Notes: a model not told the origin generated them from the sequence alone. Numbered from the stretch's first letter, positions 1 to 11,818 are shown. The stretch: DNA of 64,000 nucleotides from Rosellinia necatrix (GCA_021209875.1 JAGYVD010000007.1:2294001-2358000); one strand, 5' to 3'. Program-made: numbers and translations.

Positions 1-1
1 G

Positions 2-481
2 CGGCAGTACTTCATGTCGCTGAAGGCCGTGGGCCAGTGGAAGTATTGGGGCGACAGCATGGGGCGACACTGGGACAAGGTGACGAGCAAAGTAGGCGCG
101 AGCCAGCCGGTATCGACCGCGCCGCCGCCGCCGCCGCGGGAGGGCGAACCCGAGCGCCCGCAGAACGGCGGCGGCGGCGGCGGCTGGGACGATTGGAAGC
201 CGGAGAGGATCCGCGAGCGCCGGGCCGGCGTCGCGCAGGCCCTCGACGAGTCGGACAGCGAGGGAGAGGGCGAGGCCGCCCGGCGCAAGGGCGGCGTCAT
301 CGAGGACCTGGACCGCGAGATGCAGATCATGCGCCGCTTCTGCAGCAAGTGGGCGCGCCTCGCGGGCGTCGAGTGCAAGGTCGCCGACGAGCTGAAGACC
401 GGCGAGTTCCGGGCCGACTGGACGCGCGCGATCGCGCCGCGGGTCGAGGGGCGCATCGTGCGCGTTGACGCGGACGCATGA
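2..481 (+). CDS. C-terminal part of an unrecognised protein (5' end outside window)
   Basis: The frame is open from the window edge (codon at position 2) to a TGA at 479-481, so this is the last 159 codons of a larger gene. The first ATG in the window, at 14, is unlikely to be the real start. The segment begins with an aromatic, basic stretch (QYFMSLKAVGQWKYWGD), then has a P6 run and a G6 run from GCC/GGC repeats (about 120-185), an acidic serine patch (DESDSEGEGE) and a conserved-looking tail rich in R, K and W (RRFCSKWARLAGVECKVADE). Codon use is GC-rich like the other genes here. I do not recognise the family. It is convergent with the transporter gene downstream. Confidence 0.7.
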   Translation, partial: RQYFMSLKAVGQWKYWGDSMGRHWDKVTSKVGASQPVSTAPPPPPREGEPERPQNGGGGGGWDDWKPERIRERRAGVAQALDESDSEGEGEAARRKGGVIEDLDREMQIMRRFCSKWARLAGVECKVADELKTGEFRADWTRAIAPRVEGRIVRVDADA

Positions 482-1499
482 GGGTAGAACGGGGTTAACT
501 GGGCTAGATTGCGATACATTATCGTTTTGTCTTAAGGGGGAAGGGTCATAAAAAGAGAAAGAAACTAGATTGGTTAAAAATATGGTTATACGGACGCTGA
601 TTGATGATGACATGATTACCTACCTATCTATCCATATAGAGAAAATACACTACACATTCATGTGTGTGCCACGATGCATTGGGTAGCCGCTCCAAACTCA
701 TCGGGCAATAATACTCTAATTGCCCACACCAAAGACAAAGTATTTCAATACTTCTATAAAGTTAAAAGCTGGGTGGACGGATTAAGGCAGGCAGTTATAG
801 AGACACATATCATCACACCTTTCTAATTAAAATGTTTACGTGCCTTGAATGGACGCGAATGTATTCCTCATCAACAATAGCACGCGTCCCAAGACGTCCA
901 ATACGTGGCAAATGGACATATATCCAAATTCACCTAGATCGGCTTCCAAGGCGAGGAGCGGCCAGTTCCCCACCTATCACGGAGGCCAAACTCCACCCGC
1001 TCACCGATCCCGATCACGAGACGACGAGCAAGAGGCCGGTAACGGATTGGGATACGATTACGTAGGGTGCATATACAGAGTACGACATTGCGGACTATAT
1101 AAGCAGCCACTCGCGCATGGCCCAAGCCAGCAGCAGCCAGGCGATCTCTCTAAGGTGGGTGTAGTAGTGCCCAAAATATAACCGCCGCCGTACCCACCAG
1201 CTTCTATGCCCCTCCCCCCCCCCCCCGTCTAACCAGAGAAGTAAAGAAATAAAACAGAGAAATGGATGGATCAATAGCGAAAAGGGATACATCGAGGTGT
1301 ATCCGAGGTAGGTATAGGAGGCGTCCTATTCCAAAAGCAAATATCGTGGCTGAACACGCACAACGCCATCCAGCAATAGGCTAGGCCAGATCTGCATATG
1401 TATATGTATATCAACCATCCAAGGAGGAAACACGGGACCCCGCGCGCGAGACGGCGGCGACTCCACGGCTACTGGCCATGAACGGCGTCCGAATCATCG
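482..1499. other. convergent intergenic spacer
   Basis: This is the 3'-3' spacer between the partial gene (+) and the transporter (-). It holds a C12-type run near 1211-1226 and an ATAT/TATG patch near 1395-1412. I see no supported gene in it. Confidence 0.6.
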
Positions 1500-2861
1500 C
1501 TATCCCAGTCGACGGGGGGCTTCGTGGTAGCCGGTCTTCTGCTCCTCCTCTTCGGTCATCTCGCGCCAGGTGCTCCAGCTCAGCACCAGGAACGCCACGA
1601 CGATCAGGGTGCCGCCGGACAGGGCGGCGAACGAGAGGGCCTCGCCGGTGAAGAGCCAGTCTGCGATGGCGACGAGGAAGATGGTCAGCAGGGCCGCGAC
1701 GGAGCTGAGCACGGGGCTGGTGAGGGAGATGAGCACGAGGAAGCTGCCGGCGAAGGTGGCGTTCATGAGGACGCTGATGCCCAGGTACAGGGCCGTCTTG
1801 CCGGTGGGGAGCTCGAAGATCTCCCAGCCGAGCACGTGGAGGACGGGCAGCGGGATCCAGAGCACGAGCAGGGTGAAGAGCCCGACGCAGCTGCCGAACG
1901 TGTTGGCGAAGATGACGCCGCGCGAGGCGGATATGCCCTCCGGCGGGCACGCGTACCGCTTGTACAGCACCTCGTACAACCCGTAGAGGACGCTGCCGAC
2001 GCCGATGATGAGGTTGCCGAGCAGGCGCGTCCCGGCGGTGGCGGTGTCGTCGGTGTCCTTGCCGTCCCCGTAGGCGACGACGAGCACGCCCACGATGGCG
2101 ACGAGGACAGCGAGCGACTTGTCGAGCCGCAGCTTCTCCTTGAGCAGGGGCACGCTGAAGGCGTAGGCGAAGAAGGCCGAGCAGTTGTAGATGGCCGTGA
2201 GGTTGCTCGGGCTCGTCATGCTGACGGCCACGTACCACGTGAAGCCCGCGACGGTGAGGCAGGTGGTGACGTACGCCGTCGTGCGCACCATGTAGGGGAC
2301 GGGGCTGCGCTGCATCACGTGGCGGGGGATGTCGAGCTGCTGCTCGGCGACCGTATGGGCGGTGCTGCGCAGGATCTCGACGTGGCGGCGCCAGAACGTC
2401 GCCCACGGCATCTGCCGCCGGCGCAGGCGCAGGAAGGCGAGCTGGACCGGCCACAGCAGCACCCACGACCCGTGGGTCAGGTACAGCATGCAGTACGCCT
2501 TGTCCCAGCCGAGCTCGTGCTGGACGTAGCGGCCCAGCTCGGTCTGCAGGACGAAGGCGAACAGGCAGAGGACGAGGAAGATGGCGGCCAGCATGTATTT
2601 CTTGCGGGCGGCAGCGTGGGCGTGCGTCTGGGGGGACCGTGACCGCACCGTCGAGGTGCGGGTGGAAAGGGGCGGGCGCACGGCGGCGGATGTCGCGACG
2701 GCCGGAGGCGGCAGAACGGACGTGGACCGGGACGCGAGAGGGTCGAGGGCGTCGAGGCGGCGGGACCGTCCGCGCTCTCGGTCGTCGTCCTTCTCCAGCA
2801 GTGGCATGTCGGACTGGCCATCCGCGAGGCGGAGAGACGAAGGTCTGCCTCTCTCGGACAT
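1500..2861 (-). CDS. DMT-superfamily (EamA / SLC35F-like) membrane transporter
   Basis: The product is a multi-pass membrane protein of the drug/metabolite transporter superfamily. It resembles the fungal vacuolar-membrane YML018C/THI74 and SLC35F group; the substrate is not known from sequence. From the ATG at 2861 it is 453 aa. A soluble, charged N-terminus of about 80 residues is followed by about ten hydrophobic segments, starting near residue 85 (MLAAIFLVLCLFAFVLQ). Family-like motifs include LTHGSWVLLWPVQL, SNLTAIYNCSAFFAYAFSVPLLKEKL, and a C-terminal half ending LSGGTLIVVAFLVLSWS. The frame stays open upstream to about 3003 with no ATG, encoding an acidic stretch with a DT repeat (hexamer GTGTCG array at 2862-2903). 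A small upstream exon spliced near 2980 is therefore possible: a GTAAGC donor lies near 3030 and a GCTAAC branch-like site near 2987. I could not close the reading phase, so 2861 is the conservative start. Confidence 0.85.
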   Translation of the reverse strand: MSERGRPSSLRLADGQSDMPLLEKDDDRERGRSRRLDALDPLASRSTSVLPPPAVATSAAVRPPLSTRTSTVRSRSPQTHAHAAARKKYMLAAIFLVLCLFAFVLQTELGRYVQHELGWDKAYCMLYLTHGSWVLLWPVQLAFLRLRRRQMPWATFWRRHVEILRSTAHTVAEQQLDIPRHVMQRSPVPYMVRTTAYVTTCLTVAGFTWYVAVSMTSPSNLTAIYNCSAFFAYAFSVPLLKEKLRLDKSLAVLVAIVGVLVVAYGDGKDTDDTATAGTRLLGNLIIGVGSVLYGLYEVLYKRYACPPEGISASRGVIFANTFGSCVGLFTLLVLWIPLPVLHVLGWEIFELPTGKTALYLGISVLMNATFAGSFLVLISLTSPVLSSVAALLTIFLVAIADWLFTGEALSFAALSGGTLIVVAFLVLSWSTWREMTEEEEQKTGYHEAPRRLG

Positions 2862-5043
2862 GGTGTCGGTGTCGGTGTCGGTGTCGGTGTCAGTGTCAGT
2901 GTCGTCTTCGTCCGGATCGTCTGTCTCATTCAAGTCGGGAGGAACGGGTATGTCGCGGTCAGAGACATCTTCGGCATACACGGTTAGCAATGGGCAGACG
3001 GCTCAAGACAGCACAAGCACGGGCCAGCTTACCACTCGACGTCGTGGAATAATCATGAAGCTGGGAATGGTCGGAGGGCTGTGGTGGATGTGAGTGTGAG
3101 GCGGTTCGGTCCGGGAGCGAGGAAAGATTATGGTGGCCAATGCTGCTGTCATGAGGATACATCAGCCCGCGGGTATAATGATAAATTGAATGTAACCGAG
3201 CGTGAGAGCCCGGCTTGGGCTATACTCGCGATAGTCAATAGCACCTGGGCACTCCAGGTATACAGTACCAACTACGCAGGGGGTACGAGACTGCATCAGC
3301 CTCACCGGTCGGGGATATAAAGATAATGCTGTATAACCCTCGGTAGAAGGGAGAACGAGAGCAGGTCGGTGGGTCAGATGTCAGACATGCATGTAACTAA
3401 GGTTACTGTAACTAATTGCTAGTGTAGGCACCTCGCCGGGGCCGTAGTTATGTCGGATAGAGAGAAATGAGCCTCGGGGACGAAGCATCAAATGTCAGAT
3501 GTCGCATGTCCGATGTTCGGTGTCAGGTGTCCGGAGGTTAGATAAAACCTGTTCATCCGATTCCACCGTTCTAGAAGCCTTACAATAACCGAACGGACTA
3601 CAGAAATAGAAGCCGATGCTTTTGCCGTCCGTCCTCCAGAACACTTTCGAAATCCCATGACAAGGGTAATATACATGGAACCCATTACCATGGATCAGGG
3701 TCGGTCCAACGGGGAATGGGCATGCGCTATTGACGTACTTACATATCTAACCTACCCCTACAGCTACCTAGTTATATGCAGCAATACGTAGGTTAATCAG
3801 GGGCTATTCTATCCGCGCTAGTCCATTCGGTTGATTTTTATGGATACACAGATCCTCACAGGCGTGGAGGATGTACAGTGCGTGTTCAAACAAGTACAAG
3901 ATACCGTCGAGAACCGGCAGTTTTAGGCGATATTACAGTATCAGATACTACCTAAAATACCAAGTACCTTAGTATTTTAGAAAGGAATTACCTATTAACT
4001 ACACCAGAATAGGTAACCATACTTACCTGGTTAGTGTTCCTGAAATCCTCAAAAAATCTCTTACGGGAAAACGACAAGCTTGATCCCTGGTCAGAATTAG
4101 TGGTATATAGGTATATAGTCCATCACGTTGTGACAGGATGATCTACACGATAACTACCCGGGTAGCTCTTATAATCTCAATGGGTGTCTTTCAGTCTGCT
4201 GTTAGACAATCTAGATACACACACCATCTATGAGCTTGAAAATTGTCTTTGCGACGAAATTCATCTCCCATGGCCTCTACATACCCATGTCTCTCAAGAT
4301 ACGAAAAGCCTTACATACTTCCCGTTTCTTGGTTGTTTTCCGCTTCCCCTTCCTTTGTCCCCGCCCGTGCCGCCAGAACGGTCGAATATCTTGTTAGTGC
4401 TGCCGAGGCTAACGACAACAGATGGCCGGCGGGGCCCACGAGTCGTTCCCATTCGTAGCGGATGTGGGTTTATGCCTCCGCATCTCGGCAAACTCATAAT
4501 ACCCTGACTCGGCAGAGGGCCGGGTTGGCATCGGGCGGTCTGCTGAGATATCTTAGTAGCTCGTTATATCGCACCACGAATGGTTGATCAAGCCCTTGGA
4601 AGAGGGCTGCGAGGGAACTATATCGGCATGTGAAGTTTGGGATCAATCGCCATACTTCTAGCGCTTATTTCTGTCCATGTTGGTTATGTGGCAGAGATTT
4701 AATTAAGCCCATGTTCCATGGTCTATGTCGAGAATATGTTTCACATGTCAGACATATATATCTAGGCCCGCCTCGCTGCTGTAGTTGGTCATGGGTTCGA
4801 ATACGTCATAACACAATCAGCGGAAAGAGCATCAATCACTATACTCTACGCAAACCAGCGGCCGGACAATAACAAATCATACCTAGGCCGTTAGTATACA
4901 GACTATAATAGACACACTACCGAGAATACCCCGCATCGATTACATGGACACTCTTTATTCTTGGGAGTAATAACGAGAGCCTCTGTCAATCGTTAGTAAG
5001 CAGATATCTATTCATATCCACACCATGTACTTTGTAGCAGGTT
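2862..5043. other. gene-free spacer (2.2 kb)
   Basis: Only short ORFs without recognisable domains occur. The part next to the transporter is its promoter/leader region. The part near 5043 is the 3' side of the aldo-keto reductase. No RNA gene or mobile element was recognised. Confidence 0.5.
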
Positions 5044-6422
5044 TTACTTCGCTCCAGCTGCAAACAGAGCCTGTCGAGTATCATACTTGTACACCAAATC
5101 CTTGTGCCAATAATTTGGCGCTTCTGCCTTACAAATCGCCCAAGCTTCGTCGAGGGCCTCTACTACATCGTCAGGCAGAGGCCCCTTCTCAAGACTATCT
5201 AAATTACCGTCAAGCTGATCGTAAGACGATATGCCGATGAGAATCCCATCACCACCCCCATTTTTGATGCGTAACTGACTATGATGAACTGTCCAGCGTA
5301 GCGCCGTCTCGATCATGGTGAGACCGGGGTGTTTCTCCACGGCACGTTCAATGGTCTGCAGCGCACGAAACGTACTGTCCTTGAAATAGCGGTTGCGGTA
5401 GTTGGCGCCTGTCGGCATTTTGGAGCTGAAGCGCCCCTCGTCCGCCTCAAAGTCGGTGCTCTTGATCTTGCCGCTGAACAGGCCACCCGCGACTGTGAAT
5501 TGAAGTTAGAATATGGTAAATCACACATTTCTTCGTTGGGGCAAACATAATTCTAACACAAAAAGGAAGAAAAGAAAAGGCATTGATATGCTTACTTGGG
5601 TTGTAGACAACAATCTCGATGCCATACCGGCGGCAGGTGGGAATTAATTCGGGTTCAAGGCCACGCGTGATAGCATTGTACATCCCCTCTACAATAATAG
5701 AAATCCATGTTAGTAATTCTGGCGAAGACATAACGATGATTCACCTAATCGTCCTGGTCCAGGGTTGACTCACGATAGATAGTAGGCCTTACCCACCCAT
5801 TATACTTGCAAATCATGACGACCTCCGCAACTTCGGCGGCTGTGAAGTTCGAGAGACCCAACCGGACAAACTTGCCGGCTTTGTGAAGTTTATCAACCGC
5901 CTCAAGGGTCTCAGCGAAAGGGGTTGCTCTGTCGGCGGCATGAAGATAGCAAATCTGAAGTTCATGTTAGCATTATTCGACCGTACAGCACAGCACGGGA
6001 CGAGAGCAGAGACAAAACGAAGAAGAAGAAAAATCGACTAATTGGAAACCCACACATCGGGGGAAGGGAGGAAAGAAACAACCCACATCAACGCAGTCAG
6101 TCCCTAGTTCTGATAGACTGGTCGCTAGACTCGCTACGATCTTATCGGCTGCATTATCCCCATCGGAGCTAGGATACCGGAACTTGGTAGCGAGCGTCAG
6201 GCCGCGATCCTTCCAGCCAGCATCGCGAGTAAAGGCTTCTTGATTCCCTCCCGTGTAGATACGGGCCGTGTCGACCTCGTTATACCCACGCTCTTGGAAG
6301 CGGTCGAGAGAGCGCTTGAACTCTCCTACGTCTGTAATGCGGGCGCCAGTGGAGGCGTCAGGTCCAAAGGTCATCAGACCGAGGATGATACGGTCTCTCG
6401 GCGAGGAGGGGATAAGCGGCAT
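5044..6422 (-). CDS. aldo-keto reductase, AKR7 (aflatoxin-aldehyde-reductase-like) family
   Basis: An NADPH-dependent carbonyl reductase of the cytosolic AKR7 type; natural substrate unknown. Four exons: 6422-6087, 5954-5774, 5688-5596 and 5492-5044. Introns are 132, 85 and 103 bp with donors GTGGGT, GTGAGT and GTAAGC, acceptors TTCAG, TGTAG and CACAG, and CTAAC-type branch sites. Joined, they give 352 codons with no frame conflict. The catalytic tetrad is complete: D51 and Y56 (NEVDTARIY), K80 (LATK), H117 (CYLHAADR). Exon junctions rebuild the family motifs DCVD-ICYLHAADR, RPTIY-QGMYNAITR and VYNP-IAGGLFSGK. The C-terminus (HKDLVYKYDTRQALF) fits a full-length enzyme. The neighbours suggest no pathway. 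Confidence 0.93.
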
Positions 6423-7172
6423 GCTGGGCGGTTGTGGTAGGGGTCAGGATGGAAGATGAACGTGATGAATATGAAGGTGGGGTTTTGCGAGGAACACCTA
6501 TTAGAGAAGATCACTTGACGTAGGTACGATGTACGCGGAAACTCTACTTTGGATTACAAAGATGCCTTACAATACCTACTGTAAGGTTGAGAAGCGTCGG
6601 CGGGGTTCGAGTTAAAGGCGGGCTGTTTCACACGAGACTTCCCTCCTATTTGTACCTGCTCTGGTCTCTCCGGGAATAATGTGGCGGCAGGTGCTTGTAT
6701 CACTTGTATTGGGAGGCACCCTTTAGGCATGTACATCCTAACCTTAGGGAGGTACATTATAAGCGATGACGTTGGTTCTCGTTCGGCGATAAAACGAGAT
6801 ATCGTGGGAAGGGCCCGGATACCTAACCCAAGTACCTACCTGTCGCCCGGTCGGTGTATCTCACCTCATGCAACGTACCTAATGTCCTAAAGCCAAACCC
6901 CTCAATTCGGCGATAAACTCAAGGCATCTGGCCCACCATCACGTACAAGGTATGGAGTATTGCAGCTAACCCCGCGCACCTTCCTAAAACAATACCTCTG
7001 ATGTCTCAGTTTTATCGCATTGCCTAGGCAATGTTCTGCTTGTAAGTTATCTGCAGGGAAGTAGGCACCTGTAGTTATTATATTCCGCGTATGAAGGTTC
7101 TCCAGCAGGTGCTACAACGTCTCTCGGGAGCAGGTATGTATGTCATCACTGTAGTCTCAGAAGTCTCAGAAG
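6423..7172. other. spacer upstream of the aldo-keto reductase
   Basis: About 750 bp between the start of the reductase (-) and the 3' end of the G-domain pseudogene (-). It is AT-richer than the flanking exons. No supported gene. Confidence 0.5.
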
Positions 7173-8789
7173 TCAGCCGCCGGAACTCGGGGCCAATGCT
7201 TGACGTGTATTTACTCCGTCCTTCCCGCGTTTCTTCCAGTCCATTTTCTTCGCCCCCGTAGCAACCAGCGCTACGCCAGCGATGATGACCTCAGGCTGCA
7301 ACAGAATGCCTCCCCCTATGGCCGCGCCAATGCCCGCCAATATCGTCAGCAGCGGGATCACGTTCTGTTTCCACATCTTCTTCCGCTCGTCGCGCCGGAT
7401 CTTCTTCTGCATTTCGAGCTTCTGTCTCTTGAGCTCCTCCTGCTCCTCCCTGTACTGTCTTTCCAATTCCTCGTCCACTTCGTCTATCAGGGATTCGTCG
7501 TATCTTGCTACGTCCGTGCTGTAACTGTGGCGACGCCGGTCATGAGACGCCTGGAGATGGGGATGGGGATGGGGATGGGCGTGAGGATGTGGCGAGAGGC
7601 TACGGCGGTTATGATTATGATGCCGTGGTGTTACTGTCAAGCATGACCGCTTTCTCTCGCTGTATGTCCGCGCCTCGCGCATGGCTTCCGCGTTACTCTG
7701 CTCTTCTCGCAGTAGCTTCTCGTAGTCGGCTTTGTACCGGTCTATAATCGTTCGGGTGGACCTTTGCTCCTCCCGCGTCTCCGCCAGGATCTTCCCGTAC
7801 TCGGCTGCCTTGACTTCCGCCAGGGTCTCAAATGTCGTCCTGATCTTGGCCTGCGAAGCTTCAATCGCTAGTATGCCGCCCCTCACGACGTCTAGTTGTC
7901 TCTGCATCTCTTGCGCAATGTGTTGGTCGCCCTCTTGCAATATCTGTCGGAGCTGCAATGCCAGGGCCTGTATCTCGTGGCGGAACTACGCCTTCGCCCC
8001 CACGAGCCCTTGGTCGACGATCATACCAACTTCGGTTTCCGCGAGCGGCTTTCCCTCGTTCACAAGCTCCTCCTATACGCGCAGCACAACGGCTCCGTCA
8101 CGGTCGTAGAGGTTCATGATGTGTTCGATAATCTCGAATGCCGAATGCTCCTCCCCAGACCAGCGCATCATCAGACTCCCACCCCGAGACAGAGCACCCC
8201 AGAAAGCGTCGGTACTCTCCAGTTGCTCCTCGTGCTCCACGGCCTTGCGGAACGAGTCGGCATCGCCTGCCACCTCGTGCCACATGGACGTGCCGAGAAC
8301 GACGCGCGGGAACGCCCGCTCACCGCAGAGCCTCTTCAGCACCGACACGTTGCGCACCGCAGTACCGGAAAAGCGATTGTCGCTGATGCGGTGCATGTAC
8401 ACTACACCCGCAGTGCGGACGCCACAGCGATGTGTCTGATCTAGTACATACGTGATGCTCCGCAGCACCTCAGCGTCCGTCCGGTACGTGTCGTCTAGCC
8501 CTGGCGTGTCTACGAGGAAAATCCGCCGGCCGTCTTTTATACTCTAGCGGGAAGAATTCTATCTCTGCTGCCCGCGATGTTAGATCGTGACCTACAATTC
8601 TGAGGTTTTCGCTTTCTTCTTGGAGCAACGTCGAAATGAAGCTACTTTTGCCGGAGCCCGTGACGCCCATTACGAGGATTATCACGTCCGATGGCCTATT
8701 CAGAGAGGGTCAGATTGACAACTCCGCCGAGCCTTATCTGCCCGTGCTTACCCTAGCGGACGGGAAAAGTCAGTTTCTATGGTGCTCAT
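7173..8789 (-). pseudogene. P-loop G-domain (AIG1/GIMAP-like) gene, disrupted, with C-terminal membrane segment
   Basis: Exon 1 is 8789-8752 and exon 2 runs 8695-7173; the 56-bp intron has GTAAGC and ATAG ends. The G1 motif GVTGSGKSS, the motif GHDLTS, the G3 motif VDTPGLDDTYRTD, and VVLGTSMWHE match the intact paralogue at 9532-10623. Three lesions break it. One extra A in the A4 run (8535-8538 as TTTT on +) shifts frame between EYK and DGRRIFLVDTPG. Two in-frame TAG codons lie at 8073-8075 and 7986-7988. The first TAG aligns with a glutamine of the paralogue, so CAG to TAG (a CpA to TpA change, the type made by repeat-induced point mutation) is a simple explanation. Downstream are a coiled coil, an HPHPHPH run, an ERQYREEQEELKRQ helix and a hydrophobic hairpin near the C-terminus (LLTILAGIGAAIGGGILL). 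A 93-nt in-frame GTATAG..GCGTAG intron would also remove both stops, but it would delete paralogue-like sequence. Confidence 0.75.
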
Positions 8790-9531
8790 GGCGTTTGACT
8801 TGAAGTGAGCGAGCTAGTTCGTTGGTTGCTGCTTGGGTATTTAGATTATCAGGTAGGTACGTTTAAAATGCATTAGTGGTGACGTAGTGACGGTTGTTAT
8901 TGTTGTTGTCAGTGCGGTGCTCTCTAACGCCCAGGTCATTTGTCTGATCGCAAATCCCCCCTAACGTCAGCGATGTATCGCTTTCTGCAGGAGGAAAACG
9001 TTGCGTTAGAGATACCTCAAAGAAACAAACGTGAGTTATCGAGCGGAGAAGTATCGGCCCCGGATTGAGGCTGTGTGAGGCGTATACCAGCCTCAAGCGC
9101 TGCACATTTTGGAGGCCACGCATTGAGTCGCATGAGTATGTAACTAATCCTACCCATAAAAAGTCCCGGGGCCTCATGCCACACGCGCGCGGATTGGCAG
9201 AAAGGTAGCTATCGCTGACAGTCTGCACACCCCCTCTTCATGAGCCACCTGGGGTATTTTCAGTTGAATCCTCCCAACTGCTCAGTGGACCTTGTTGGAT
9301 GCGACCAAGAACAGGGATCAGACACCCTATTTTCTCATCACATTCAAGCAGGGCGCCCAGAAAGGGGCGCGGCCAGAGCAAGGCAGATCCCACTGCAATA
9401 AAAACCGTGAAAGGTTGCGCAGTCTGGGATTGACGCGATGCGATGCCACCGTGATACACTCGCAGAATCTCAGCCATTTGCATATTTTCATCTAACACCA
9501 TTTTGTGCCGCCTGTTCATATTTTCATCGCT
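8790..9531. promoter_or_regulatory. divergent promoter region between two related G-domain genes
   Basis: The 742 bp separate the 5' ends of the disrupted (-) and intact (+) G-domain genes, so both would be driven from here. No clear TATA box or repeated operator was seen. A GTTATTGTTGTTGTC stretch lies near 8895. Confidence 0.4.
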
Positions 9532-10623
9532 ATGGCTGAAAATGTCAATTACGCCGACAACGAGTTCCGTGGTGGCCTTGAGCCGAAAGATTCTGATGCT
9601 TTTATCGCCGTGATGGGTGCTACGGGCGCCGGGAAAAGCACCTTTATCTCGAAATGCACGGCGATGAACGTGCAGATCGGCCATGATTTACAAGCATGTA
9701 ATACAGCGACTTAGACATCGCTGGGGAGACACATACTCACATGTTGTCCAGGTACTCAAGAGGTGGAAGTATACCACTACCCTTACTTTTCAGCGGTGGG
9801 TATTAATGTCTACCTCGTAGACACGCCCGGGTTCGATGATACCTCGCGCTCGGACAAGGAGGTTCTGAAGGAAATAGCCACTTGGCTGGGGTCTTCGTAT
9901 AAAAAGAAAATTCGCCTGAACGGTATCATATATCTCCACAGAATCACCGATACGCGGATGCAAGGGTCGGCCTTGAAGAACTTGTTGATGTTTAAGAAAC
10001 TCTGCGGACCAGAGGCGCTACAGCACGTTATCCTAGCTACCACGATGTGGGAGCGGCTGCATGACGAGGGTCTGGGTCAGAAACGGGAGGTCGAGCTCGT
10101 CGAGCTCGACAACTTCTGGGGCTGGATGATGCGCCAGGGGTCGCAGGTCCGTCGGCATTACAACGCATGGGAGTCCGCGATGGAGCTTCTCAAGATCTAT
10201 GTCTCGTCGGCGGAGAAGCCCATTCCCTTACAGATCCAGATGGAGATCGTTGACCAGAAGATAACAATGGATGAGACGGGCGCCGGCCAGGAACTCGACA
10301 GCGCACTCTCTAAGGAGAGAGAAAAGATGAAGCAGGAACTCGCCGATATCGCCGAGATGCAGGCCGAGATAGAGGCCGAGATGAGGGAGGCACTGGCAAT
10401 GCGTGATAAGCAGACCGCCCTGATGCTAGAGGAGTCGAGGAGGGAACTGACAGAAAAGCTGGCGGAGTTGGAGCGAGATCGGGAGGGGCTCAAGGTCTCG
10501 TTTGAATCTATGTACGAAGAGAGAATCGCCAAACTAGAAAAGGAACTGCGAGCCTCGCACGAGGCTAATAAGCAACTGCAGAGAGTGGTCAACGATATCA
10601 CAGCAAAGAGAGAATCCCGCTAA
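9532..10623 (+). CDS. P-loop G-domain protein (AIG1/GIMAP-like) with long coiled coil
   Basis: A predicted GTP-binding protein of a fungal family related to AIG1/GIMAP and septin-like TRAFAC GTPases; its role is not established. Exons are 9532-9697 and 9752-10623; the 54-bp intron has GTAATA and CCAG ends. Joined, they give 345 aa without frame conflict. G1 is GATGAGKS (29-36). GHDLQACTQEV follows, formed across the splice. G3 is VDTPGFDD (from about 78). LATTMWERL stands where a G4 motif would be, so a canonical NKxD/TKxD is missing, as in the paralogue. From about residue 190 the chain is charged and helical (KEREKMKQELADIAEMQAEI) to the end, typical of a coiled coil. Unlike the paralogue it has no C-terminal hydrophobic segment. 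ATG 9532 is the first real ATG of the frame. Confidence 0.88.
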
Positions 10624-11818
10624 CCATCTCACCAAATATCCCACCAAACATCCCGCTCATTCCACCATAGAAGTCACGACAATCGTCGATACGCCGATGA
10701 ATCCGATCGCTGGTAATGCAACACTCGTTACGTCGATAATACCTGGACTGTGAACCTGAGCTAATGTGTCTAAAGGTCTATGGAAACTCGTAATGGGACA
10801 AAGGCGTAATGATTATTGCATTGCCTTTTCAGTCATCCTGTGTGTACTGAGTTGTGTATTTTGTCGGAAATACGCTGCTACCTACTGGTGCTCGGCTCAT
10901 GCAGCTAAAATTTGTATTATGCGGTCGTATTTCTTTTGGCTTTTGCTATTATGTAATAATACAATGGGAAAACTTAATTCATGAGAATGTCTACACGCCA
11001 ACTTATAGTACTTGCTTGAGCTGACATCACCCATCATGCAGACCCGACGTTTTACCTCTCTAATATAACCATTTAAGATTATGCAACATAATAACCACGC
11101 GGGCCGCGTTGTTCTACTACATATGTGTTGCTCGACGCTCTAGCTTGCGCAGTATGGTATCCCCCCCGCCATTTGCGAGATTATTGATTTCCCCTTGGCT
11201 ACAGTAGCGCTTCTTAAGCTTATATTAGGCCCTAGCCCGAGCTATTTCTCAGCATTGCTAATCAACCATAGAGGCCTAGGTTTGGCGAGGGGGAATTTGA
11301 TAGGAGGAAAAGGAGTTCCTCACTAGCGACATGACAAGATCTATGGAGGTAGGCAAATATCCCAATATGGGAAATCCGGTCAATGCAAACTGGGGAAGTA
11401 CGTCAGGTCGTAGATGTAGGTACTCAAAAGACCTCATTGCCTCTGAAAACAAGATTACCAACCTATCATCTAATACTGATTGTATTGTGGGCTATCTTCA
11501 ATGCTGCAGTCCAGCTCGCCCTCTTTCAAGTTTCCCTAAATCTACACCAGGATTTATAAGTCAACGCCAAGGGAGATTTGATATAATACAACGGGGAGAT
11601 ATCCCAGAGCCAGCTACACAGGCGAGACACAACCTATATGGGTGATTTTGTGTACATAGTGGGGTAGTGTGTCTCTTGACGTTGCTGAAAGTACACTTCC
11701 CTACTTAAATTTAATGCTGTATGTGATAAGAAGAAGGATCACGTTAAACCTTGAATCATATCAATGCTAGGAGCCTGTCAGCCCGAGCTCTGGTTAAGCG
11801 AGTTTACCGCAAAGTAAT
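10624..11818. other. gene-free spacer (1.2 kb)
   Basis: This 3'-3' spacer lies between the G-domain gene (+) and glycyl-tRNA synthetase (-). It is AT-rich in places (for example 10900-10975). No supported gene. Confidence 0.55.

Noticed and set aside
1524..2642. 372-codon + strand ORF
   Set aside because: Antisense shadow of the GC-rich DMT transporter; its composition (G, E, A, R, H) is an artefact of the opposite frame.
7986..8077. 93-nt in-frame GT..AG intron removing both stops of the left G-domain gene
   Set aside because: Weak donor (GTATAG), no pyrimidine tract or good branch site, and the segment encodes residues that align with the intact paralogue. Not excluded without RNA data.
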